From Vicia villosa (Eukaryota; Streptophyta; Magnoliopsida; Fabales; Fabaceae): DNA of 64,000 nucleotides. The position numbers and the translations under genes are program-made. Location of the stretch: positions 40,432,766 to 40,496,765 of the forward strand of contig NC_081185.1 of the NCBI RefSeq assembly GCF_029867415.1, read 5' to 3'. Below the pieces are notes generated by a model. The model ran no database searches and was not told where the DNA came from. It saw only the letters and a program-made list of their open reading frames with translations. This document shows positions 1-9,815 of this stretch, piece by piece. Positions within the stretch are counted from its first letter, which is position 1; each line of letters opens with the position of its first letter.

Positions 1-646
1 ATTCAAATTGCAAAGTAAATCCCTTTAAAAAATACCCAACCAAAAATACTCAAAACACTTAATAAAGGCTCGAATTAAAACAAAGTAATGAAGTGGTGCG
101 AAACCTTGTATTGGGTTTTGTTCATCATGTAGTTACATAAAAAACACAAACCCAAGTTCATTCTGCTGCTAAGAACAAGTTAAGTCCAGTCCAGAATTAG
201 GCGTATAAGTCTCCAAAGGTCGAGCATCGTGGATTGTGACCTTAACCTCTGTTCAACTAAAAAACACAAAACAAATGGAAACTATTGAGCCGAACTACGG
301 TAGTTCTGATTCCTGGTAAGGGATACGTAAGCATTGGGTCGCGGAGCCTAAGCGAGCACACTTGTAAGTAATTCCTTCTTTTCCCCGTGTTTCTTTTGCA
401 TTCATGCACATTTAGGTTTTAGACATAGATTACACCCTTTAGATAGAAACAAACATAGGTGGATACCATCGAGTACGATTGGCGTGAGGGGTGCTAGCAC
501 CTTCCCCTTGAGTAACCGACTCCCGTACCCTATTCTCTGGTCGAAAGACCTTGTTCTTATTCTGAGTTAGGTTTCCTGGTATTCCTTTCCCTCGATGGGA
601 TAAATATATTAGTGGCGACTCTGATCCATTTTTTGCGGTAGCGACA
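1..646 (+). mobile_element. 3' part of an Ogre-derived LTR (5' LTR of a plus-strand element)
   Basis: This stretch ends in GCGGTAGCGACA and is followed two bases later by a primer binding site, so it is the end of a 5' LTR read on the plus strand. It is the reverse complement of the LTR end at 58709-59354 but is clearly diverged from it, with many substitutions and small indels, so it is an older copy of the same family. The LTR start lies outside the window. No coding frame of interest is present. Confidence 0.85.
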
Positions 647-648
647 GC

Positions 649-666
649 TGGCGCCTCTGCTGGGGA
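649..666 (+). other. Primer binding site (tRNA-Arg type) of the Ogre-derived element
   Basis: The 18 bases TGGCGCCTCTGCTGGGGA lie 2 nt after the LTR terminus CA. The better preserved copy at 58689-58706 (minus strand) reads TGGCGACTCTGCTGGGGA. Ogre elements are reported to prime from tRNA-Arg, which fits this motif; the tRNA assignment is from family knowledge. One base differs between the two copies, consistent with decay of the older one. Confidence 0.8.
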
Positions 667-2718
667 CGTGATAGACCTGTGTTGGTCCATTCTTAGCGAG
701 TCGATCCTAGCCTTTGTTTGTTTCATTTTATTGGGTGTTTCTTTGTTTGTTTATATGTTTATATCCTGTGTATATATTATTGCATATCATGTCTATTTTC
801 CTGCTTGCATATCGTGTTTACTTTCCGCATGCATCTGGACTATATTATGGGTCCCCGTGGGGGCCACATATTTTCACTGTTTGCAGGTTGGGTGGGATGT
901 TCTATGAGGTAAAAGGCCTAATACCCAGGCCAGAGCTGACACATAGGATACCTAGGATAGAGTGGATAGTCATGACGCCAACAGAATGTCAGGTTCTGTT
1001 GATTGCGATCATGAGACCCACGACCAGTTGAGACTCGAATGGGATACCATTGTTGGCATGTATTTGCAACAATGATGGTGTTTCAGGAGAGTTGTTAACG
1101 CTGGAGACCTTTTGACCTACCCTGACTTAGATTCACCTGTGAGTGGGGAGGGATATACATGACATGTACCGTTGGTGACTATTCAGTTCTGTTGGTGACT
1201 AATGTTCCTATGGTTCCGTGATATTTATGCCGGACCTTTGATCTCATGACATCTGACCTATATCAGTTATACAGAGGATTGTACAGTGGTTACTAAGATT
1301 ATTTGGACCTTTATCCCATGTTTTGCATTGCATAACATCATTGTTTCATCCACTTCATTTGTGAGGGATTCTAAAGTCTATTTCCAAAAAAAAAAGAGGA
1401 AACGAAAAAAAGTAGAAAAACAGAAAAGATGGAAAAGAAAAAAAGAAAAGATACTATATGCAAAAAAAAAAAAGAAGAAAAAAGCTTTGATAAAAGAGAA
1501 ACAAAAAGTGTGAGAAAGGACTTTAGGATCCCTTGTAAATGAAACATGCATTCATAATATCATGCATTCCATGGTTCTATCAGAAGCCTACGGGGGTCCT
1601 TTCTATTCAGATCCAGACTTCAACAACAAAAGTGACTTCTCACCGCTACGTGCTCGAAAGTTGGTATTGGAATAACTCCGTGAGGTTTTTGACTGAGATG
1701 GGAACATAAATGGGGACTAACGTGAATCAGTGAATGGAAGCTATGCAAGATTTCTCTCTTAGACAAGAAGAGTTCAGATAGGTTCTTCAAAGGCCCAATG
1801 CAGATGTTAATCTCGCCCCAAGAGAAGGTCTTATAAATCAGAATGTCTGAAATAATGTTAAAATTCCTATTCATGTCAAGGAGAATTTACATCATGAGAA
1901 CAATTTGGTAATTGAAGTCTTCAAGTTCCCGATTATCGAAATTAACTAAAGGTTCCACCTCTTGGAGAAAAGGTTGATATCCATAAAAGGTCGTGACTCC
2001 GCTTATTTAGACATTGTTGGTTTGTGCCTAATGCCTGATGTCAAGAATTGCAAGGGTTACTTATTCTCTCTCTGGATAGTTTGGACGTGCAAGCCAAAGT
2101 GGTAACTATCTCTTGTACACATGTGGAAATTGTCTGGGGCTCCCGACTGAGGGATAAGCAAGACGTATTCTTATCTTGAGCATTGCACCATTCGCATTGC
2201 TCGAATCCCTAAAAGCATTAAAAATTCTTGTGCAATTACGTCGGAATCTTTTGCCATGTGGTAATCAAGAGAGTTCTACAAAGACATTTCTCATTCTCAA
2301 AGTTCTACTTCATATCCTGGTTCCCCTCCTCCCGGAATTTCATTCTCAGAAGCCTTTACTTGTCAACAGAAACAAAAAGAATATGGGAAACAAAATGTTG
2401 TAATGCAAGTGCCTTGTGCCCAATTAATTCCCTGCTGGTTAGAATCTTAGTTGGTTAAGATTTGTGTTATGGGTCTTCCTTACCACATATAGATCTCCTG
2501 AGTTTGATGATCATACTAGCTTCTTCCATTCATGATGGTGATTACTGTTCTAGCATCTATATTTGGGGCTCCCGACTGAGGGATAAGCAAGACATTGTCT
2601 ACCTTGAGCATTGCATCATTTGTGCTGCTCGAATCCCTAAAGTAAGGTAAAAACTTACAACTCTTCTGAAGTAATCTAAAGTGTGTGGGAGGAACACATG
2701 ATAATGCTAAGTGGCGAC
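667..2718 (+). mobile_element. Non-coding leader of the plus-strand Ogre derivative
   Basis: This region matches the reverse complement of about 56650-58688 until about position 2714. It holds a T-rich stretch (700-840), an A/G-rich tract with long A runs (1386-1500) and a direct duplication (2135-2220 and 2574-2650). The duplicated unit begins GGGGCTCCCGACTGAGGG and ends near GCTCGAATCCCTAAA. The same duplication is present in the minus-strand copy, so it belongs to the family. Small reading frames are present but none resembles a known domain. The right edge is cut by the LTR that begins at 2719. Confidence 0.75.
2135..2650 (+). repeat. Direct duplication inside the Ogre-derivative leader
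   Basis: Two units of roughly 75-90 bp lie at 2135-2220 and 2574-2650. Both run from GGGGCTCCCGACTGAGGG through GATAAGCAAGAC and CTTGAGCATTGCA to GCTCGAATCCCTAAA. Counterparts sit in reverse orientation at about 56751-56825 and 57160-57236. Presence in both diverged copies means the duplication predates them. Function is unknown. Confidence 0.7.
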
Positions 2719-3047
2719 TGTAGCAACCTGCCCTAAAAAATTAAGCTTTTATAGTTGCCATCTATTCTACCAAGGCGAATAGGAAACCTTTACACAATTG
2801 TAGAGATTCAGGATAAGATACTACATTCAGGTCGAGGGAAGGTGTTAGGCACCCCAACCCTTTCCTAAGGTTTGCATTATAAAGCTAAGGTTTATGGCTA
2901 ACATAAAGAAAGATGACAGACAGTTAATAGAGTTAAGGCAAATAATTGAATATGATTAGAATATGGAGGAGGGGGAGGGGACTCGCCTTGTTGCCAAGTG
3001 CCTACGTACCTCCTTATGGAGGATCAGAGTCTACGTAGTTCGGGGAA

Positions 3048-3208
3048 GGGTTGTACGCCCTTAGAATTGTAATTTGATTTGATATGGTTTTAGAGGCTTT
3101 GTGAATGGCCTATCGTAGTTTTGAATAAGGATGAAAATCCGTAGTTTGATTTGAAGTGTTTTGAATGTTTTAGATTTGGGGAGTGTTTTAGGATTGGGCG
3201 TACAACCC
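3048..3208. repeat. Conserved inverted-repeat module near the LTR end
   Basis: GGGTTGTACGCCC (3048-3060) and its exact complement GGGCGTACAACCC (3196-3208) enclose about 135 bp that itself contains repeated AAAACTACG-type words. The same module with the same spacing class occurs at 19606-19775 in another Ogre-type LTR of opposite orientation, there with one mismatch. Conservation between otherwise diverged LTRs suggests a structural role, for example near RNA 3' end formation; this is inference. Confidence 0.6.
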
Positions 3209-5051
3209 TGGTTTAAATTTGCACTATTAATCGCAATGATCAATAGGTTTGATCACCATAATTAACAGATTAGTAAAGAATTACTGGCAATTCTAATCGA
3301 TTGATTCGATTATCACTTTTAGTAAATGGATGTATTCTAATTATTTAATTTCATCGTTACCCCTCATAATCAATAGCTTTGATTAAAAATAATAACGAAT
3401 TTTGAAGGAAATGCTAATCATCTTAACCAATAGCTTTGGTTAAAACCATTTAGCAAAAATAGATTAATTTTAATTATATTTGATTAAAGAATTTAATGAC
3501 CGATTATTACCATCGCGACCAATAGATTTAGTTGAAACGGATAATAAATTAAATCCTAACACTTTGGCCAAACGGCCCGTGGGATTGGGCAAACCCTAAT
3601 TGATTGGATAAATCTCTCTAGGGTTGTTGTGATTTTTATAACTAAAGATTAAAATAGAAATAACTTAAATCAAAAAAATCGGGCAAATAATTCCAAATCC
3701 TAATTATATTATTAATATGATTTTAAAAATTAATTAGGTATAAAAATAAAATAATCAAAACCAATTATATAAGCATATAAATAATATAATAAATAAAAAA
3801 ACAGAAAAAAAATAATAAAGGAACCTGGCTTCAATCCTGTGTTATGCGCCTGGGAGTGTCCATGGTAAGCCTTGCAATCCTGGTACGTTAGATTGGATTA
3901 TAGGAGATCTGATTGTACATGGCTAAGGGTACATGATGATCGTACGGAGATTCCACGCATCAGATTATCAAGGAACCATTTAGTATAATAAATAGGATGG
4001 AGCCAGGGATCGACCCCAGCTCCTTTTGGTAACACACTCATGATACTTGCCATTTGTACTTGAATCATTTGCTGATATCAATATGATTTAGAAAACATAA
4101 ATATAAAAATGTCAATTAATTGAAAAAGGAAACAAACTCAGTCAATCGTGGGACCCCTTTGTCCCCTGCGCCGCCAATGAAGGGGAGAGAGAGATGATTG
4201 AGAACTTTGACCGTCCTACCACGTTGCGCCACGTCTGGAGAGAGAAACGTATATGCTACCGGCCAATCCTGCGTCGACACGCGGTCATCTTCTTCATGGG
4301 AAGAAGAAGTGGATCGTGAGATACCACAAACTTGAACCAAAAACGCAGCTTCACCTTCCCACCTTCATTTGCCCATAACTCTCTAAATTCTCCATGAAAT
4401 CAAACGGAATTTGAACCAAAACTGTAGAGCTAAATGCCATGAACACAACCATCATAAATTTGAGACAAATGGAACGTTGTATCAAGTATAAAATCAAACT
4501 CAAAGTCATGGTTTCAATATGTTTCAATATCATAAACGCATAATTAAACTAAAACAAAACACGGTTATTATAACAAAGAGATCGCCCAGATCTTCTAATT
4601 AAAGCACGGTGAGTCTAATGGTATCGAGATTTTGGTCTGAAATGTCCTGGAGCATGCAACCCGAACCTCCTCCATGCTTGCACCTCAACAATGGCGTTTT
4701 GAGATGCTCACGTCTAGGCCCTTTAGTAATCGTTCAAACCTGTCTTAAATAGTCTCAGGAACTCATTAGAATCATCAAAACACATTTAAACGCCCTAATA
4801 TGAGAGATTCGAAAAAATAAAATGTTGACAAAAATGTTACTTATGCTGCGTGTAACCTATGCATTCTCAGTGTCTAAAAACTCCATAGAATTACCTTATA
4901 CCTTCTTAGAAAAAGGATAGAAGGCTCCACTGGCTTGCATCTCGTTGAGACCAAGAAATTTCTTATGTCCTAGTTCTTGGATTTTTGAAAACTTGGAATA
5001 GGGTTTCTCACTCCCTTTTTTGTCCCCCCTTCTCTACTAAATGATTTAGAA

Positions 5052-5059
5052 TATATATA
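5052..5059 (-). promoter_or_regulatory. TATA box of the minus-strand Ogre-type LTR
   Basis: On the minus strand the sequence reads GGTATATATATTC about 1.16 kb into the LTR. It is followed downstream by AGTAGAGAAGGGGG, a plausible transcription start region about 30 nt away. The surroundings are AT-rich, so a chance match is possible. No other core element was recognised. Confidence 0.45.
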
Positions 5060-6659
5060 CCATCCTATTAGGGTTAAAACTCTAGAAAAAAAATCAATAA
5101 ATCATTAATCATAAAAATTGAAGAAATATTTTGTATAAAACCTTTCTAATTTTAAAAAAATGCTATTCCATGCATATTTTCCTTTTAATCTTGGCCCTTG
5201 GATTATTTTTGGATTAATTGTAATATGTTTCATGCATCTAAAAAGATTTATTTGTGATTTATTTAATTTATTTGATTTAATTTGACTTTATGCAAATAAA
5301 TTCAAAAATAAAAATAAAATAAAATCACAAAATAGATGGGGATTGGTTTATGGGCCCCCTATGATCTTATAATCTCGTGGAAATCTTAAAATTATAGGCC
5401 CATTATCAAAAAACTCAAAATCCACCACTTTCTCTTTTGTGTATTTTCTCCAAATCGACCAACTTCTAAGCTTTGTATCTTCTTCAACTTTAATCACATG
5501 AATGCATTCTAGGATTTTTTAGAAAGCTTGATGAGTCCTTTAGAACCTCCTTTTGGTTTCACCTCAATTGGAGCATCCATGCTCAAGTTATGAGCTTTGA
5601 CCCAAAAGGTATATTTCATTGACTTTTTGGAGGACCTATAATCTCTTGGACCATATCCCTTGAATGAAGCATTTCTGGCCTTGGCTTGTGAGAGACAAAG
5701 TTGTAGAGAATTCAATTTCCTTCCAAATAGGCTTTGAGTGGGGAATTTTTTATGTTCCATGTGAAGGTTATGGCCAGTCAAAGTTGAGTTGACTTTCTCC
5801 TTAAGAAACCCTAATTTGAACCTTTTTGCATTTGTTCATTTCTGAGTTTCTATTAATGGATCATCATCATCCTTTGATCAAATGATGGATATATTCTCCC
5901 ATACTTGATGTTAACAAAAAATCATAGGTTTTGACTATGCTTTGATTATGGTTGACTTTCAGGTCAAAACCAGTTGACTGTGAATCTTTGAGTTGTTTGA
6001 GCAGGTAACCTTTGGAGTTGGGTTTTGACTTTTGTCATAGAGTTATATTATATCATCATGGGCTATGGAGAGCTTTGATTAGGGATCTTGTCTTGTTGGT
6101 TTTCCTCTAGAGAACCTCAAACCCTAGTTTTAGGAGGCTCTTGACTAGGAGAGAGTGACTTGAGAAAACCTTTGAGCCATTGAAGATGCATATAGGAGGG
6201 CAAATTTTGGGGTATGACAGCTGCCCCTTTTCAATCTTCTTAAACCTGAAGAGTTGGATAGGCACGTCTGCCTATCGTGATCTAAAGGTAGAAGATGATT
6301 GAACACTGAGAATGCCCTGAAATTTGCATTTGTTGGGAAGAAGTTCTGTGGGAGATGGGCTTACAGATGCCACCTAAGATAAATGTCCCTCTTTTTTTAG
6401 AGTGTGAAGCATATGCTTTCGAAAGGAACCACTGTGTTTTGGTTGTAGCACGGCCTAAAAAGGCAACCTGAGTTTTATGCAATGTTATGATGCATGCAAT
6501 GTGTGATGCAGTGAGCCTCTCAAAATAAATGAGAGCGATGCATGTATATGCGTTATGTATGAATGAGGTATGTTAATTGAATGATGCATGATTGTTAGTT
6601 ATGTTAGTTGAAGTATGTTAGTAAGTTTGGAAAAGAAAAAAACCTTGTTTGTTGGTGAA

Positions 6660-7600
6660 GTTTTGAAGAAGATCACTGCTGAGGGACTAACGTGATAAAC
6701 CCAATTGAAGAACTGTTTGAGAAACCTTGTTATTAGGGAAAATAAATCCCTATTTGTAAAGAGACGTAGCTTTATATCACTACTAGGGGACTAACGTGAT
6801 ATTAATCAGCAGGATGATTTGAAGGAGATCACTGCCAGGGGACTAACGTGATATTAATCAGCGAGAAGACTTGAAGGAGATCACTGCCAAGGGACTAACG
6901 TGGTAAGACATAACTTATTACTGCTCGGGGACTAACGTAATAAGTCGTAGTTGTGTATCATTGCCAGGGGACTAACATGATGGAAATAGATCTTGGTTAC
7001 TGCTAGGGGACTAACGTACCAAAGAGACGTAGCTTCATATCACCGCCAGGGGACTAACGTGATAAGAAATAACTCATTACTGCTCGGGGACTAACGTAAT
7101 AAGTCGTAGTTGTGTATCATTGCCAAGGGACTAACATGATAGAAATAGATCTTGGTTACTGTCGGGGGACTAACGTACCAAAGAGACGTAGCTTCATATC
7201 ACCGCCAAGGGACTAACGTGATAAGAAATAACTCGTTACTGCTCGGGGACTAACGTAATAAGTCATAGTTGTGTATCATTGCCAAGGGACTAACATGATA
7301 GAAATAGATCTTGGTTACCGCCGGGGGACTAACGTACCAAAGAGACGTAGCTTCATATCAACGTCAGGGGACTAACGTGATAAGAAATAACTCATTACTG
7401 CTCGGGGATAACGTAATAAGTCGTAGTTGTGTATCATTGCCAAGGGACTAACATGATAGAAATAGATCTTGGTTACCGCCGGGGGACTAACGTACCAAAG
7501 AGACGTAGCTTCATATCACCGCCAGGGGACTAACGTGATAAGAAATAACTCATTACTGCTCGGGGACTAACGTAATAAGTCGTAGTTGGGAAACAAGTTT
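6660..7600. repeat. GGGGACTAAC hairpin array with a 4-unit higher-order period of about 159 bp
   Basis: Units of about 40 bp share the core GGGGACTAACRT. From about 6890 on, four unit types alternate in fixed order, repeating every 158-159 bp (ACCAAAGAGACG recurs at 7018, 7177, 7335 and 7493). Each core is bracketed by a stem that differs between unit types but stays paired: TATCAC/GTGATA, CTTATTAC/GTAATAAG, ATCAT/ATGAT, and TTGGTTAC/GTACCAA with one bulged T. Loops are TGCCAGGGGACTAAC or close variants. Pairings were checked by eye. The array lies in a hypervariable 3' region of the kind known to seed satellites in legumes. Confidence 0.85.
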
Positions 7601-7664
7601 GTGGTAAAGACCACTTTCCTTGTCATCAATTTGGAATAGGAGTTGGGAAACAAGTCACTTGTTT

Positions 7665-8060
7665 GGAGACTCACGACTCGAGGGTCGGAGAAAATAGCAC
7701 GTCAAATGTTTTACGACTCGTGGGTCGGAGAAAATAGCACATCAAATGTTTTACGACTCGCGGGTCGGAGACAATAGTATGTCCAATGTTTTATGACTCA
7801 TGGGTCGGAGACAATAGTATGTCCAATGTTTTACGACTCGTGGGTCGGAGACAATAGCATGTCAAATGTTTTACGACTCGTGGGTCGGAGACAATAGTAT
7901 GTCCAATGTTTTACGACTCGTGGGTCGGAGACAATAGCATGTCAAATGTTTTACGACTCGTGGGTCGGAGACAATAGCATGTCAAATGTTTTACGACTCG
8001 TGGGTCGGAAAACACACCTATCACAACACGAGGATTGGAAAACACACCTATCACAGTACG
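7665..8060. repeat. 40-bp tandem array with GACTCG...GGGTCGG units
   Basis: The word TTACGACTCG recurs every 40 bp at 7711, 7751, 7791 (as TTATGACTCA), 7831, 7871, 7911, 7951 and 7991. Each unit contains CGAC-TCGTGG-GTCG, a 4-bp stem. Degenerate units continue to about 8060. The reverse-oriented relative at 34555-34740 has CGAC-CCTCGA-GTCG. Confidence 0.85.
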
Positions 8061-8296
8061 AGGGTTGGAACTGGGCTTTTTGTAATATGTGCTAGATGAT
8101 CTGTATATGATAATGTGTATATATATGTTTTATGAGTGAAATGAACAGCAAGGTTGTTATCATCGGTAAGGTTACCGGGAAGCAAGTGGACAATGTGGTT
8201 TAGTACCAGAGCTTTGAATTGGATGTTCTGATGTATGGGATAATGCTTATGCTCATGCATATGTTGATTGATGTAATGAGTGGAACGAAATAATGT

Positions 8297-8366
8297 CTTC
8301 TATAAGACTACCTGAAAAAGGTTTCTGGAATGGATATGAAAATTTGTCTTAAAGAAGACTACCTGA
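8297..8366. repeat. Start of a 50-bp GTCTTC/AAGAC array, cut by the gap
   Basis: Two units with AAGACTACCTGAAAAAGG and AAGAAGACTACCTGA are visible before the Ns. They match, in reverse complement, the longer array at 33895-34330. Confidence 0.7.
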
Positions 8367-8466
8367 NNNNNNNNNNNNNNNNNNNNNNNNNNNNNNNNNN
8401 NNNNNNNNNNNNNNNNNNNNNNNNNNNNNNNNNNNNNNNNNNNNNNNNNNNNNNNNNNNNNNNNNN
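8367..8466. other. Assembly gap (100 N)
   Basis: There are exactly 100 unknown bases, the usual placeholder for a gap of unknown size. Sequence to the left is the 3' region of a minus-strand element; sequence to the right is integrase coding on the plus strand. The true junction between them is therefore not visible. Confidence 0.98.
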
Positions 8467-9635
8467 GAAAGTTAGCTTGTAAATTCTTCCTGAATGAAGA
8501 TGTTCTGTACAAGAGAAACTTCGACATGGTTCTGCTCAGATGCGTTGACAGAAAAGAAGCAGAAATACTCATGAGAGAAATACATGAAGGTTCCTTTGGT
8601 ACTCACACCAATGGACATACCATGACAAGGAAAATACTGAGAGCAGGATATTATTGGCTGACGATGGAGTCAGATTGCTACCAGTACGCAAAGAGGTGTC
8701 ACAAATGCCAGATCTACGCCGATAGAATTCATGTGCCACCATCTCTGCTCAACATACTCTCTTCCCCTTGGCCTTTCTCCATGTGGGGAATCGACATGAT
8801 TGGAATGATCGAACCAAAAGCGTCCAACGGACATCGCTTTATCTTGGTAGCCATAGACTATTTCACCAAATGGGTTGAAGCAGCTTCGTATGCAAACGTC
8901 ACAAGACAAGTTGTCGTCAGGTTTATCAAGAATCACATCATCTGTCGCTACGGCATTCCTAGCAAGATAATCACTGACAATGGGTCAAATTTGAATAACA
9001 AAATGATGAAGGAACTTTGTGAAGAATTTAAGATCGAACATCACAACTCATCTCCTTACAGACCAAAGATGAATGGAGCTGTAGAAGCAGCTAACAAAAA
9101 CATCAAGAAAATCATTCAGAAGATGGTCATTACTTACAAAGATTGGCATGAAATGCTCCCGTATGCTCTTCATGGTTACCGTACATCAGTACGTACTTCG
9201 ACTGGAGCAACTCCTTTCTCCCTTGTATATGGCATGGAGGCAGTCCTACCTATAGAGGTTGAGATTCCATCAATGAGAGTTTTGATGGAGGCAAAATTAA
9301 CAGAAGCCGAGTGGTGTCAAAGCAGATTCGATGAATTGAACTTAATCGAAGAAAAGCGCATGACAGCTTTATGCCACGGACAGCTATATCAACAAAGAAT
9401 GAAGAAAGCTTTCGACAAAAAGGTTCGACCTCGCATAATCAAAGAAGGCGACCTTGTACTCAAAAAGATTCAATCTTTTCTCACAGATTCGAGAGGGAAA
9501 TGGACTCCCAATTATGACGGCCCCTACGTGGTCAAGAGAGCTTTCTCAGGAGGAGCCTTAATACTCACGACTATGGATGGAGAAGAATTCACCCGTCCTG
9601 TGAACGTCGACGCAGTCAAGAAATACTTCGCCTAA
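8467..9635 (+). CDS. Ogre/Tat-type integrase, C-terminal part of Pol (5' end lost in gap)
   Basis: The frame is open from the gap edge, so the Met at 8526 is internal; residue numbers count from it. An HHCC zinc-binding domain is visible (H27, H31, C58, C61). The integrase core carries the full catalytic triad D90 (WGIDMIG), D151 (ITDNG) and E187 (NGAVEAAN), with the expected 60- and 35-residue spacings. A C-terminal GPYVV...GGALIL stretch resembles the GPF/Y module of Ty3/gypsy integrases. No stop or frameshift interrupts it. Reverse transcriptase and RNase H should lie upstream, in or beyond the gap. The product inserts retrotransposon cDNA into nuclear DNA. It is followed by a structured 3' UTR, PPT and LTR in the same orientation, as in Ogre. 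Confidence 0.93.
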
Positions 9636-9650
9636 ATAAACAAAAAGAAC

Positions 9651-9815
9651 AGCTCGCTAAGTTGAAAACTCGCAAAGAGCGACTTAGGCAAAAAAGAGCG
9701 TCTCGGTGAATCGAAAACCCGAAAGGGCGATTCAGGCAAAAGTTAGAGACATAAAAAAATAAATAATCAATCCCGGTAAACTTAAAACCCGAAAGGGGTA
9801 GTTTACGCAAAAGTT
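9651..9815 (+). repeat. Three tandem covarying hairpins at the start of the Ogre 3' UTR
   Basis: These begin about 20 nt after the integrase stop. Hairpin 1 pairs CTAAGTTG (9657-9664) with CGACTTAG (9680-9687), with CTC-GCAAA-GAG inside. Hairpin 2 pairs TGAATCG (9707-9713) with CGATTCA (9728-9734), with CCC-GAAA-GGG inside. Hairpin 3 pairs GTAAACT (9776-9782) with AGTTTAC (9800-9806), with CCC-GAAA-GGGG inside. The outer stems share no sequence, yet all are paired; the AAAACYCG..AAAG core and the trailing GGCAAAA/CGCAAAA are kept. GAAA in a CCC/GGG stem is a GNRA tetraloop. An RNA-level role is inferred. Confidence 0.8.

Larger units (their letters stand above)
2719..6219 (-). mobile_element. 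Ogre-type LTR (minus strand, 3.5 kb), 3' LTR of its element
   Basis: Read on the minus strand, the LTR begins TGTCATACCCCAAAATTTGC at 6219, directly preceded by a purine tract (6220-6234). It ends GGCAGGTTGCTACA at 2719. The bases left of 2719 are not a PBS but the leader of the older plus-strand element, so this is the 3' LTR of an element inserted there; the flank GCGAC (2714-2718) is the candidate target-site duplication. Its last part matches the end of the LTR at 12213-20058, including an inverted-repeat module (3048-3208). A TATA box is at 5052-5059. No coding region is visible. Confidence 0.8.
6220..8366 (-). mobile_element. 3' internal region of the minus-strand Ogre-type element
   Basis: The minus strand reads toward the LTR start at 6219 and ends in the purine tract TTGAAAAGGGGCAGC (6234-6220). 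The region is non-coding and is almost entirely tandem arrays: GGGGACTAAC hairpins (6660-7600), 40-bp GACTCG/GGGTCGG units (7665-8060) and a GTCTTC/AAGAC motif (8297-8366). The part 8236-8366 is close to the reverse complement of 34230-34380, so this element and the block at 33091-35016 belong to the same family. The block breaks off at the N gap. Confidence 0.75.

Noticed and set aside
6660..7600. CRISPR-like array
   Set aside because: Regular repeats with variable spacers look superficially similar, but the spacers recur in fixed higher-order order, the context is a plant retrotransposon and no cas genes exist.
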